The notes: generated by a model not told the origin, from the letters alone. A stretch of 37,879 nucleotides of DNA from JBAZOO01 sp041648735 (GCA_041648735.1 JBAZOO010000035.1:1-37879); one strand, 5' to 3'. Positions 15,097 through 22,959 are shown, counted from the stretch's first letter. Numbers and translations are program-made.

Positions 15097-16287
15097 ATGC
15101 CCAACCTTGACCTCCGCGATCCCATCCGCCTCCTTGAAGAATTGGTGCGCATCGACAGCCGGACGCCGGGCGAGCTGGACCGGCCAGTGCCGGCCGGGGC
15201 CGCCACGGAGGCGGCCTTGGCGGCGGCGCTGGGGGAGGCCCTGGCCGCCGCGGGGTTCGCCACCGAGCTTCAGGAGGCCGCCCCCGGCCGGCCCAACCTC
15301 CTCGCCTGGCTGGGGGAGGTGAAGCCGGAGCGGCCAACCTTGCTGTTCGAGGCGCATCTGGACACGGTGGGGACCGAGGGGATGACCGGCCCCGCGCTAG
15401 CACCGGAAATCCGCGACGGCCGCCTCTACGGCCGCGGCGCCTGCGACACCAAGGGCAGCCTGGCCGCCATGCTCTGCGCCCTTGTCCGGCTGCGGACGGA
15501 GCGGCTGCCGCTGAACCTGGCCTTCCTGGGCGCCTGCGCGGAGGAGACCGGCTGCGAGGGGGTGCAGCGGGCCGAGCTGGGGCGGCTGGGGCGCGAGTTG
15601 CACATCGTGGTGGGGGAGCCGACGCAGAACCGGCCGGTGGCGGGGCACAAGACGCACATCTGGTTCGAGTTGGAGACGCGCGGCCGGGCCGCCCATGGCT
15701 CCGTCCCGGAGCAGGGTGAGAACGCCATTTACCGGATGGCGGCGGTGCTGCGGGAACTCCAGGGCTACGCGGCCGGGCCGTTGCGCGGCCTGGCGCCCTG
15801 CCCGGCCGGGTTCACGCCGCCGACGCTGTCGGTGGGGGTGATCCGCGGCGGGGTCAAGGAGAACATCGTCCCCGACCGCTGTGCCATCCAGGTGGATGGG
15901 CGGCTGCTGCCGGCCCAGGCGCCGGATTCGTTCCTGCCGGCGCTGGTGGCGGAGCTGGGGCGGCGGGCGGGGTACGAACTGCGCGTCAACTGGTCGCGGC
16001 TGGCGCGGGGGATGCAGACGCCGGCGGGGAGCCGGCTGCTGCCGGCGCTGCTGGCGGCGGCGGGGGCGGTCACGGGGCGGCCGGTGGCGGCGGGGATCGT
16101 CAACTATTGCACGGACGGCGGGCATTTGGCCCACTTGGGGCATGACACGGTCGTCTTCGGTCCCGGCGACATTGGGCAGGCGCATTCCGCCGTGGAATGG
16201 CTTGAGCTTGGGCAGCTCCGCGAGGCCGTTGAGATCCTGGTGGCGGCCGCCCGGGGGCTGGCGGGGCGGGGTGGCGCGGGAGAGTAG
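15097..16287 (+). CDS. M20-family zinc deacylase (ArgE/DapE/CPG2-like)
   Basis: A 396-aa cytosolic amidohydrolase that cleaves N-acyl amino acids or small peptides. Zinc and catalytic residues are visible: H87 in EAHLDTV (with the catalytic D89), D117 in GACDTKGS (bridging), E149-E150 in CAEETG (general base and ligand), a later Glu in VGEPTQ, and the C-terminal GQAHSAVEW histidine. The lid domain is about residues 180-290 and contains GRAAHGS. The spacing fits acetylornithine deacetylase/succinyl-diaminopimelate desuccinylase. No arg or dap genes lie nearby, so the substrate cannot be named. The ATG at 15097 has a weak ribosome site, GGTGAACCGCC. Confidence 0.92.
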   Translation: MPNLDLRDPIRLLEELVRIDSRTPGELDRPVPAGAATEAALAAALGEALAAAGFATELQEAAPGRPNLLAWLGEVKPERPTLLFEAHLDTVGTEGMTGPALAPEIRDGRLYGRGACDTKGSLAAMLCALVRLRTERLPLNLAFLGACAEETGCEGVQRAELGRLGRELHIVVGEPTQNRPVAGHKTHIWFELETRGRAAHGSVPEQGENAIYRMAAVLRELQGYAAGPLRGLAPCPAGFTPPTLSVGVIRGGVKENIVPDRCAIQVDGRLLPAQAPDSFLPALVAELGRRAGYELRVNWSRLARGMQTPAGSRLLPALLAAAGAVTGRPVAAGIVNYCTDGGHLAHLGHDTVVFGPGDIGQAHSAVEWLELGQLREAVEILVAAARGLAGRGGAGE

Positions 16288-16300
16288 GGGCTATCTCCCC

Positions 16301-16595
16301 CTCACGGAACACACGGAAGCCCCCCTTTTCGCCTGTCCCGATGCGGCACACGGGAAGACAGGTTCGCACGGAGGCCACGGAGGGCACGGGGAAAACACGG
16401 GAAGAGAGGTTCGCACGGAGGCCACGGAGGGCACGGGGAAAACACGGGAAGAGAGGTTCGCACGGAGGCCACGGAGGGCACGGGAAAAACACGGGAAGAC
16501 AGGTTCGCACGGAGGCCACGGAGGCCACGGGGAAAACACGGGAAGAAAGGTTTCGCACGGCGGCCACGGAGGGCACGGGGAAAAACCTCGATCCA
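16301..16595. repeat. 47-bp tandem repeat, five units
   Basis: Five units begin at 16361, 16408, 16455, 16502 and 16549, an exact 47-bp period. The core is GGTTCGCACGGAGGCCACGG followed by AGGGCACGGGGAAAACACGGGAAGAGA. A degenerate lead-in, CTCACGGAACACACGGAAGC, lies at 16301-16320. There is no unique spacer, so it is not CRISPR. Reading frames through it give repetitive peptides such as PSVASVR, which are spurious. The rest of 16288-16941 shows only GC-rich sequence and an A9 run near 16727. Confidence 0.85.
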
Positions 16596-16941
16596 TCGCC
16601 TCCGCGTTCCCCGTGTCCGCCGTGCGAAAACCCCAGCCGCTTTCCCCTAATGGCGGGTGGAGTTTTCCTGACCGCCGCGGACAAGGCTGGCGGCGTGTCC
16701 GGTGTTGGCGGGAATTGGCGGGGGCGAAAAAAAAAGTTGTGGCGGCCGGGCGCGCGCCATTTACTTTTCAGGGGACGGCCGTTAGGTTACGGCGTCCGAC
16801 AGCCTGGTGGTTCCGTGTCCTGCCGTCCCTGTCCGTCCGCGGGTTTCAGGCGATCCGGTTTGAGGTCCGCCCACGGATGCCAGCGGCAGGCCCGATCCGG
16901 CAGGTTGCGCGGTTTCACCCTGAACCCCACGGAGGCTTGCT

Positions 16942-18981
16942 GTGAAAACCTGTCCTGTGCAAAACGTGCGGAATTTCGTCCTCGCTGGTCATGCGGCTGC
17001 CGGCAAGACCACGCTGGCCGACCTGGTGCTCTTCAAGGCCGGCGCCGTCAGCCGACTTGGCAGCGTGGACCAGAAGACGAGCGTCTCCGACTTCCGGGCG
17101 GAGGAGCAGGAGCGGCGCGGCAGCCTGTATGCGGCGGCGCTGAACTGCCAGTGGAAGGAGCACCAGTTTCATTTCCTGGACACCCCGGGGGGGCTGGACT
17201 TCTGCGGGGAGGCGATCGCCGCGCAGGCGGTGGCGGACGCGGCGGTGATCGTGGTGGATGCCGTTGGCGGCGTCGGGCCGGGGACGTTGCGGGCCTTGAA
17301 GGAATCGAAGGCGCTGAACCAGCCCCGGGCGATCTTCATCAACGGGTTGGACAAGGATCAGGCGGACTTCCACCAGGCGCTGGCGCAGGTGCAGGAGGCC
17401 TTTGGCGGGCCGCACGTCTGCGTGCCGTTTGTCCTGCCCATTGGCGCGAATGCGGGGCTCAAGGGGGTGGCGCCGGTCCTGAAGAAGGATGTCCAGTTGC
17501 CGGGCGAGCTGGCCACGGAGGCGGCGCGGGACCGGCAGGAAATCCTCGACGACGTGGCGGAGGAGGATGAAACGCTGATGGAGCATTACCTGACCGATGG
17601 CGACCTTTCGCCCGCGGAGCTGGAAAGGGGGCTGCACTTGGCCGTGCTCCACAACCACATCGTCCCGGTCTTCTGCGGCAGCGCCGCCAAGGACATCGGG
17701 GTGAATGAGCTGCTGGATGGCATCATTGCCCTCTTCCCCGACCCGACCATGGAGGAACCGGTGCGGCTGGTGGACGGGGTCTGTTCGCGCCGGGCGGAGG
17801 CCGACCACGGCATGGCGCAGGTCTTCAAGACCGTCTCCGACCCGTTCATTGGCCAGCTCAGCCTGTTCCGCGTCTACAGTGGCGTGTTCAAGGCGGACCA
17901 GGAGCTGTTCAACGTCAGCACTGGCGCCAAGGAGCGGCCGGCGGGCTTCCTGTTGCTGAACGGCAAGGAGTCGGTGGCGGCCACCGAGGCTGGGCCGGGG
18001 GCGATCATGGCCGTGGCCAAGCTCAAGAGCACCCATTTGAACAACACCCTTTCGACGAAGCCGACCGCCGAGCAGTTCGCGCCCATTGCCTTTCCGCAGC
18101 CGACCCTCTCCCTGGCCGTCCATGCCGCCAACCGTGGCGAGGAGGAGAAGATTGGGGCGGCGATCCACCGGATCATGGAGGAGGATCCCACGATCCGCCT
18201 GGAGCGCAATGACGAGACCCATGAGACGGTGATCCATGGCATGGGCGACCAGCACTTGCAGGGCGTGCTCCAGCGGCTGCGCAACAGCTACAAGCTCGAC
18301 GCCCGCTTCGAGACGCCCAAGGTTCCCTACCGCGAGACGGTCCTGGGCAGCGGCAGCTTTGCCTACCGCCACAAGAAGCAGTCCGGCGGCCACGGCCAGT
18401 TCGCCGAAGTGCATCTGCGGCTGGAGGCGAACCCCGTTGGCGGCTTCGAGTTCGCCAGCGAGGTGGTGGGCGGCTCGATCCCCAGGAACTACATCCCCGC
18501 CGTCGAAAAGGGGGTGGTCGAGGCGATGGAGCGCGGGCCGCTCGCCGGCTGCCGGGTGATCAACCTCAAGGCGGTCGTCTACGATGGCAAGCACCACGAC
18601 GTCGACAGCTCGGAAATGGCCTTCAAGATCGCCGCCCGCGGCGCCTTCCGCGGGGCCATGGCCGCCGCCCGGCCGATGCTCCTCGAGCCGGTCATGAAGC
18701 TCAAGGTCATCGTCCCCGAGGAATACATGGGCGACGTCACCGGCGACATCAATTCCCGCCGCGGGCACATCCTCGGCATGGACAGCGAGGAGGGGTTCCA
18801 GGTGCTCACCGCCGAGATGCCGCTGGTCGAGACCTTCACCTACGGCTCCTCGCTCCGGTCGCTGACGCATGGCAAGGGCTCCTTCGAGCTGGCGTTCGAC
18901 CGCTACGAGCCGGTGCCCGGCAACCTCAGCAAGCAGATCCAGGAGGCGGCCGCCAAGAACCGCATTGACGAGGTGGAATGA
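16942..18981 (+). CDS. Elongation factor G-like translation GTPase
   Basis: A 679-aa protein with the five-domain layout of EF-G, in the EF-G-like/EF-G2 branch. G1 is GHAAAGKTT (16-24). G3 is DTPGGLDF (80-87), where EF-G has DTPGHVDF, so the catalytic His is Gly. G4 is NGLDKD (134-139), where NKxD is expected, so the guanine-stacking Lys is Gly. Domain IV has the QSGGHGQFAEV motif and domain V GDINSRRGHILGM. Replacement of the His is known in this branch; loss of the G4 Lys is less usual. It may act on the ribosome in a role other than bulk translocation. The GTG start follows GGAGG by six bases. The true fusA is not in the window. Confidence 0.92.
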   Translation: MKTCPVQNVRNFVLAGHAAAGKTTLADLVLFKAGAVSRLGSVDQKTSVSDFRAEEQERRGSLYAAALNCQWKEHQFHFLDTPGGLDFCGEAIAAQAVADAAVIVVDAVGGVGPGTLRALKESKALNQPRAIFINGLDKDQADFHQALAQVQEAFGGPHVCVPFVLPIGANAGLKGVAPVLKKDVQLPGELATEAARDRQEILDDVAEEDETLMEHYLTDGDLSPAELERGLHLAVLHNHIVPVFCGSAAKDIGVNELLDGIIALFPDPTMEEPVRLVDGVCSRRAEADHGMAQVFKTVSDPFIGQLSLFRVYSGVFKADQELFNVSTGAKERPAGFLLLNGKESVAATEAGPGAIMAVAKLKSTHLNNTLSTKPTAEQFAPIAFPQPTLSLAVHAANRGEEEKIGAAIHRIMEEDPTIRLERNDETHETVIHGMGDQHLQGVLQRLRNSYKLDARFETPKVPYRETVLGSGSFAYRHKKQSGGHGQFAEVHLRLEANPVGGFEFASEVVGGSIPRNYIPAVEKGVVEAMERGPLAGCRVINLKAVVYDGKHHDVDSSEMAFKIAARGAFRGAMAAARPMLLEPVMKLKVIVPEEYMGDVTGDINSRRGHILGMDSEEGFQVLTAEMPLVETFTYGSSLRSLTHGKGSFELAFDRYEPVPGNLSKQIQEAAAKNRIDEVE

Positions 18982-19017
18982 CGCGGAGCATCTGCGTTCC
19001 CCCCTCCCTCCCCCCAT

Positions 19018-19048
19018 GCCCCGGAGCGGGTTCCTCCCCCTCCGGGGC
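19018..19048 (+). terminator. Hairpin between EF-G-like and ABM genes
   Basis: GCCCCGGAG (19018-19026) and CTCCGGGGC (19040-19048) form a perfect 9-bp stem with a 13-nt loop, 36 bp after the GTPase stop codon. No T tract follows, so it may be an attenuator, an mRNA stabiliser or a terminator. Confidence 0.35.
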
Positions 19049-19078
19049 GGGGCGGCAAACCAACAAGGAATGGACAGC

Positions 19079-19390
19079 ATGATCCGGGTCATTGCCACGA
19101 TCACCCTGAAGCCGGGCTGCCGCGAGCGGTTCCTGGCGCACTTGCGGCGGAACTTGCCGAACGTCAAGGCGGAGCCAGGCTGCCTGGACTACACGCCGAT
19201 GCTGGACATCGCCTCCGGGCTGCCGCCGCAGATCCCGCCGCGGCCGGACGTGGTCACGATCGTCGAGGCCTGGGAAAGCCTGGAGGCGCTCAAGCTGCAC
19301 CTCAGCGGCCTGCCGCACATGGTCGCGTACAAGGCCGCGACCCAGGAACTGGTGGCGGGGGTGAGCTTGCAGGTGCTGGCCCCGGCCTGA
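19079..19390 (+). CDS. Antibiotic-biosynthesis-monooxygenase (ABM) fold protein
   Basis: A 103-aa ferredoxin-like protein of the YgiN/ABM group. The start IRVIATITLKPGCRERFLAHL, the middle EPGCLDYTP and the VEAWESLEALKLHLSGLPHM segment are the family layout. Members act as cofactor-independent quinol or polyphenol monooxygenases or as small-molecule binders; the substrate here is unknown. An insertion LDIASGLPPQIPPRPD sits where most members have a short turn. Two in-frame ATGs exist (19070 and 19079). AAGGA at 19065-19069 is adjacent to the first and nine bases before the second, so the second is chosen. Confidence 0.8.
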   Translation: MIRVIATITLKPGCRERFLAHLRRNLPNVKAEPGCLDYTPMLDIASGLPPQIPPRPDVVTIVEAWESLEALKLHLSGLPHMVAYKAATQELVAGVSLQVLAPA

Positions 19391-19409
19391 GCGGGCCGGC
19401 ACAACGCCC

Positions 19410-20018
19410 CTACCGGCGGCGTTCCCGTCTCCGCGGCTTTGCCTTGGGCACGGGGCGGTTGAACCGGATTTCCGATTCCCGATTTCCGGTTTTCGAATTG
19501 GAATGCGGAAGTCCGGAATTCGGGTTGCTGGCCTCCTCGGCGGGCGCGTCCGCCGCGAGCAGCGCCGGTGGTGCCTCGCTGGCCAGGTCGTTGCCGTAGT
19601 AGGTCGTGGTCTCGCCGCGGATGGCGCGCAGCCGCGCCGCCAGGGCCGGCGGGTTGCGGAGTTCGCATTCCCAGACCACCACGAGGTTCCAGCCCAGGGC
19701 GCGCAGCGCCGCCTGGTTGCGCTGGTCGCGCGCGACGTTGCGGGCAAACTTGGCTTGCCAGAACTCACGGTTGCTGGCGGGGGTGCTGGCCACCGGGCAG
19801 CCGGGGTGGCGATGCCAGAAGCAGCCTTGGACGAAGACGCAGGTGCGGTGGCGCTTCAGCACGATGTCGGGCGTGCCCGGCAGTTTCCGGCAATGGAGGC
19901 GGAAGCGGAAGCCGAGGCGGTGCAGCAGGGAGCGCACCGCCTTTTCCGGCTTGGTGTCCTTCGACCGGATCCGGCTCATGATCCGGCTGCGCACTTCCTT
20001 GCTGACCGTGTCGGTCAT
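19410..20018 (-). CDS. vsr: Very short patch repair endonuclease Vsr with a long tail
   Basis: Nicks DNA 5' of T in T:G mismatches made by deamination of 5-methylcytosine. The first 140 residues match Vsr closely: D51 (GTPDIV, catalytic), C66-F-W-H69, C74, FWQAKFARNVARD and VVWECELR. Canonical Vsr is about 150 aa; this one is 202 aa, with an extra 55-60 residues of Ala, Ser, Asn and basic content. Part of that tail (coding bases 19467-19524) is an intergenic-type word repeat. The ORF opens further upstream but MTDTVSKE at 20018 has AAGGGCGGA ahead and fits homologues. Vsr genes usually sit beside a Dcm-like methyltransferase; here only its last codons remain, just upstream. Confidence 0.93.
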   Translation of the reverse strand: MTDTVSKEVRSRIMSRIRSKDTKPEKAVRSLLHRLGFRFRLHCRKLPGTPDIVLKRHRTCVFVQGCFWHRHPGCPVASTPASNREFWQAKFARNVARDQRNQAALRALGWNLVVVWECELRNPPALAARLRAIRGETTTYYGNDLASEAPPALLAADAPAEEASNPNSGLPHSNSKTGNRESEIRFNRPVPKAKPRRRERRR

Positions 20019-20056
20019 TCCGCCCTTTTGCCATGACTGGCCGTGGGTTCCGCCGA

Positions 20057-20079
20057 AGCCGTGGGTTTCGCCCACGGCT
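20057..20079. repeat. REP-like hairpin
   Basis: AGCCGTGGG-TTTCG-CCCACGGCT, a perfect 9-bp stem with a 5-nt loop, between vsr and the methyltransferase remnant. CCGTGGGTT also occurs just before it at 20041. No T tract. Confidence 0.6.
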
Positions 20080-20081
20080 AT

Positions 20082-20153
20082 TCATATGGTGGTGGCGATC
20101 ACATAGCCAAGGCCGACGGGGACGGCATTGCCGATCTGGCGGCATTTTGCCAT
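20082..20153 (-). pseudogene. 3' remnant of a DNA cytosine-5 methyltransferase gene
   Basis: The last 23 codons before a TGA read MAKCRQIGNAVPVGLGYVIA then TTI. RQIGNAVP is motif X of C5-cytosine methyltransferases, which lies at the extreme C-terminus of these enzymes. It is in the same direction as vsr and immediately upstream of it, where dcm belongs. Nothing upstream in this frame resembles the rest of a methyltransferase; instead the TrpR-like gene ends at 20153. I infer that the body of the methyltransferase gene was deleted or replaced, leaving the tail. Confidence 0.75.
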
Positions 20154-20443
20154 CATTGGGCGGGCGGCCGTTTCAGGCCGCGGCGGACGAGGTCGCGGAA
20201 TTCGGGGGGGCCGTACTTGAGCAGGCGGGAGCCGCGGGCGATCTTGCCGAGGCTGACGCCGAGTTCGCGGGCGATCTGGCGCTGGGGCACGTCCTGTTCG
20301 AGCAGTTGCAGGAGGCGCCAGCGCTTGCACATGTCCTCCAGCTCGGGGGGGGCGAGCAGGCCGTCGAGCAGCACGTCCAGCTCGGCCGGGGAACGGGCGA
20401 GGAGGATGATTTCCTTGAGGGTCTGGTGCTCTTGTTCGAGCAT
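20153..20443 (-). CDS. TrpR-family DNA-binding regulator
   Basis: A 96-aa all-helical protein of the Trp-repressor superfamily. The helix-turn-helix QRQIARELGVSLGKIARGSR is nearly the TrpR pattern (QREL...IATITRGS), and PELEDMCKRWRLLQLLEQD matches the preceding core helices. TrpR binds an operator with tryptophan as corepressor; whether this member does is unknown, and no trp gene is in the window. It lies 29 bp after the M50 protease gene on the same strand and its stop codon overlaps the start of the methyltransferase remnant. It may control the upstream operon or a distant target. Confidence 0.85.
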   Translation of the reverse strand: MLEQEHQTLKEIILLARSPAELDVLLDGLLAPPELEDMCKRWRLLQLLEQDVPQRQIARELGVSLGKIARGSRLLKYGPPEFRDLVRRGLKRPPAQ

Positions 20444-20472
20444 GGCGGCGTTCCCGGCGGGCGGTGGGGGGA

Positions 20473-21147
20473 TCAGGCGAGGATGGAGAGGGCGGCGAAG
20501 ATGGCGCCTTCGGCGAGGTGGCTGAGGAGGGCGGCGGCGCCCCAGAGGTAGCTGCCGGCTGGGGAGAGGAAGATGAGCACGAAGAGGATGAGGGTGGCGG
20601 CGGCGCCGAAGCCGCGGCGCATGGTTTCGAGGCGGGGTGCGGCGGCGGTGGCGACCTCGAATCCGTCCAGGGGCGGCACGGGGATGAGGTTGAAGAGGAA
20701 GAGGAAGGTGTTGGCATAGGCGCCAATCCGGACGAACCGGTGGGCGTGCTCGAAGATCGGCGCCGGTTCGCCGCCCTGGCGGCTGGCGAGGAAGGCCAGG
20801 AAGCCGCTGGCGAGGGCGAAGAGGCTGGCGAGGGCGAGGTTGGCGAGCGGCCCGGCGGCGGCGACCAGGGCGAAGTTGCCGCGGGTGCGCAGGGCCTGGC
20901 GGTTGACCGGCACGGCGCCCCAGGCAATGCCGAAGAGCAGGAGCATGGCGATGGAGACTGGCCCCATGGTCTTGAGCGGGTTGAGGGTGAGGAAGCCGGT
21001 GAACTGGGCGAGGTGGTCGCCGCGCCAGGCGGCGGTCCAGGCATGGGCGGCTTCATGCACGCAGATGGAGAACATCACGATGGCGACCCAAATGAGGTAG
21101 AAGGCGGGGTCGGTGGCGAGCATGGCGGCGAAAAGGTGGTTGGTCAT
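20473..21147 (-). CDS. M50-family site-2-type membrane metalloprotease
   Basis: A 224-aa polytopic membrane protein. HEAAH (H31, E32, H35) lies in the first membrane helix and the third metal ligand is D161 in NLIPVPPLDGFE, the standard M50 pair. Hydrophobic segments run at about 18-38, 63-80, 92-122, 143-160 and 174-195. There is no PDZ domain, so it belongs to the small-core rhomboid-like S2P group and not to RseP. Its ATG at 21147 overlaps the stop codon of the upstream DNA-repair gene by four bases (ATGA), which points to translational coupling. Substrate unknown. Confidence 0.92.
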   Translation of the reverse strand: MTNHLFAAMLATDPAFYLIWVAIVMFSICVHEAAHAWTAAWRGDHLAQFTGFLTLNPLKTMGPVSIAMLLLFGIAWGAVPVNRQALRTRGNFALVAAAGPLANLALASLFALASGFLAFLASRQGGEPAPIFEHAHRFVRIGAYANTFLFLFNLIPVPPLDGFEVATAAAPRLETMRRGFGAAATLILFVLIFLSPAGSYLWGAAALLSHLAEGAIFAALSILA

Positions 21148-21551
21148 GGGGCGGAATCCGGCGGGGTGGGAGTGGTGGCGGGGGTGGCGGGGAAGGGGAA
21201 GAGCTGGGCGGGCTCGGCGAGCCGGCCGTGGCGGTCGAAGCGGACGCCTTCGGCGGCAAGCAGGGCGCGTTTCCGTTCCAGCTCCGGGCCGGCGCGGTGG
21301 CCGTTGAAGCCGCCAAGGGTGAGGTCGGCGGCGATGATCCGGTGGCAGGGCACCGTGGGCGCGAAGGGGTTCCGGCGCAACGCCTGGCCGACCGCCCGCG
21401 GGGAGGCGCAGCCGACGGCGCGGGCGAGGGCCGCATAGGTGGCGACCTGGCCGCGGGGGATGCGGGACAAAGCGGCGTAGACCCGGCGCTGGAAGGGGGT
21501 GATGCCGGCGGCAGCGGCTGGCGGTGGCTGGCGGGATGGGGATGGTTTCAT
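21144..21551 (-). CDS. Methylated-DNA-protein cysteine methyltransferase, single-domain (Ogt/MGMT-like)
   Basis: Transfers O6-alkyl groups from guanine to its own cysteine. The 135-aa protein is just the DNA-binding/active-site domain: the winged-helix part TPFQRRVYAALSRIPRGQVATYAALARAVG, then the Arg finger region ASPRAVGQALRRNP and the active site PCHRI with C69 present, so it should be active and not an alkyltransferase-like (ATL) protein, which lacks Cys. The N-terminal RNase-H-like domain of Ada/Ogt is missing and the last 30 residues are Pro/Thr-rich. It is coupled to the M50 protease by an ATGA overlap and lies 97 bp after arfB. Confidence 0.92.
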   Translation of the reverse strand: MKPSPSRQPPPAAAAGITPFQRRVYAALSRIPRGQVATYAALARAVGCASPRAVGQALRRNPFAPTVPCHRIIAADLTLGGFNGHRAGPELERKRALLAAEGVRFDRHGRLAEPAQLFPFPATPATTPTPPDSAP

Positions 21552-21648
21552 GGCGCGTTTCCAGGGAGCGGAAGCGGAACCGCGATACTATACCGTCCTT
21601 GGCGGGGGCGGGGGACACCCAGGCCGGGGGGGGGCGTTCTGGGCGGCC

Positions 21649-22071
21649 TCAGCCCTCGGCGGCGGGGCGGCGGCGGGCGTCCTTGAGCGTGCCCCGCTGG
21701 CGCTTGGTTTCGCGGCGGCGGGCCCTGGCGCCCGCTCCGGCCTTGGTGGGGATGCGGCGCTTGGGCGGGGTGGCGGCTTTCCGCAGCAGCTCGACGAGGC
21801 GGGCGATGACCTCATCGCGGTTGCGTGCCTGCGACCGGTGCAGGTCGGAGGTCAGGGCCAGCACGCCGCCGGCCGTCAGCCGCGCCCCGGCGAGCCGGCG
21901 CAGGCGCGCCTTGACCGCTGGCGGCAGGGCGGTGGTGGCGGCGACGTCGAACTCCAGGCGGATGGCGGACTCGGTGCGGTTCACGTGCTGGCCGCCGGGC
22001 CCCGCCGCCCGCAGGCTGCTGAAGCGCAGTTCCCGTTCGTCGAGCGCCAGGTTGTCCGTGATGGGGATCAT
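21649..22071 (-). CDS. arfB: Alternative ribosome-rescue factor B (peptidyl-tRNA hydrolase)
   Basis: Releases peptides from ribosomes stalled without a stop codon. The 140-aa protein has the release-factor catalytic domain with AAGPGGQHVNRTES (GGQ at 26-28), and the basic C-terminal tail (KRRIPTKAG...RRRETKRQRGTLK) that enters the empty mRNA channel. No codon-recognition domain is present, as expected for ArfB/YaeJ. It starts 3 bp after the prmA stop codon and is clearly in one operon with it. Length and motifs make the assignment firm. Confidence 0.94.
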   Translation of the reverse strand: MIPITDNLALDERELRFSSLRAAGPGGQHVNRTESAIRLEFDVAATTALPPAVKARLRRLAGARLTAGGVLALTSDLHRSQARNRDEVIARLVELLRKAATPPKRRIPTKAGAGARARRRETKRQRGTLKDARRRPAAEG

Positions 22072-22074
22072 GGG

Positions 22075-22959
22075 TCATCTCCAGCGGAAGAGGCCGGAAC
22101 TCCATTCATCAATGGCGCGGGTGGCGCATTCCGTGAAGCCGAGGGCGGTGAAGGTGGCGCGGACTTCGGGGTATTGCCCGTGGAGGATGCCGGCCAGGGC
22201 GAGATAGGCCGGGCCGTGGCGGGAGTCGAGGAAGGAGGCCAGCCGCGGGGCGAAGCGGATCAGCACGGGGGCGAGGATGTTGGCGACGACTACCCGGGCT
22301 GGCTGGGGCGGCAGATAGTCGGCGAGGTCGGCGACTTCGACTGCGACGCCGCTGGCGCCGTTGCGTTCCAGGTTCTCCCGGGCGATGCGCACGGCGTCGG
22401 GGTCGTTGTCCACCGCCCGCACCGGGCGGAAGCCGAGCTTCCAGGCGGCCAGGGCGAGGATGCCGGAGCCGCAGCCGACATCGAGGAGGGCGGCCTCGGG
22501 CAGCTCCTGGCTGAGCCGGTCGAGGAATTCGAGGCAGGCGCGGGTGGTGCCGTGGTAGCCGGTGCCGAAGCTCATGCCGGGATCCAGTTCCAGGACGAGT
22601 TCGCCGGGGGCGGGGGTGTACGCTTCCCAGCTTGGCTTGACCACCAGCCGGGGGGTGATCCGCTGGACGTGGAAGAAGCGTTTCCAGCTTTCGGCCCAGT
22701 CTTCGCGGCGGAGGGTGTCGCGCTCCAGGCTGGCGGGGTCGAAGTCGGGGAGCCAGCGGGGCAGTTCCGCGCGGAGGCGCGCCGCGAGCTGGTCCGCCGC
22801 GGCGGCGGACTCCGCAAAGAGCTGGGCGAGCAGTTCGGCCGACTCCGGCGTCCGGACGGTGGCCAGGTCCAGTTCCGCGGCGGCGGCGAATTCCGCCAAG
22901 GTTTCCTCGGCGGCGGCGGGGGCGCGGAAGCGCAGGAGATGGAGGTGGTCTTGGGGCAT
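22075..22959 (-). CDS. prmA: Ribosomal protein L11 methyltransferase
   Basis: Uses S-adenosylmethionine to methylate ribosomal protein L11. The 294-aa protein has an N-terminal L11-recognition domain (1-115) and a Rossmann-type methyltransferase domain with DPGMSFGTGYHGTT, LLDVGCGSGILALAA (158-172), the acidic AVDNDPDAV and VVANILAPVL. The usual FGTGxHPTT has Gly in place of Pro here. Followed by arfB with a 3-bp gap. The region upstream to the nitroreductase gene is divergent, with a short inverted repeat CCTGAT/ATCAGG (22972-22977 and 22990-22995) that could be an operator. Confidence 0.93.
   Translation of the reverse strand: MPQDHLHLLRFRAPAAAEETLAEFAAAAELDLATVRTPESAELLAQLFAESAAAADQLAARLRAELPRWLPDFDPASLERDTLRREDWAESWKRFFHVQRITPRLVVKPSWEAYTPAPGELVLELDPGMSFGTGYHGTTRACLEFLDRLSQELPEAALLDVGCGSGILALAAWKLGFRPVRAVDNDPDAVRIARENLERNGASGVAVEVADLADYLPPQPARVVVANILAPVLIRFAPRLASFLDSRHGPAYLALAGILHGQYPEVRATFTALGFTECATRAIDEWSSGLFRWR

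Noticed and set aside
16340..16600. CRISPR array
   Set aside because: Units are directly adjacent with no unique spacers and there are no cas genes.
16291..16684. Repetitive ORFs through the 47-bp array (PSVASVR-type peptides)
   Set aside because: 47 is not a multiple of three, so units shift frame; peptides are a by-product of the DNA repeat.
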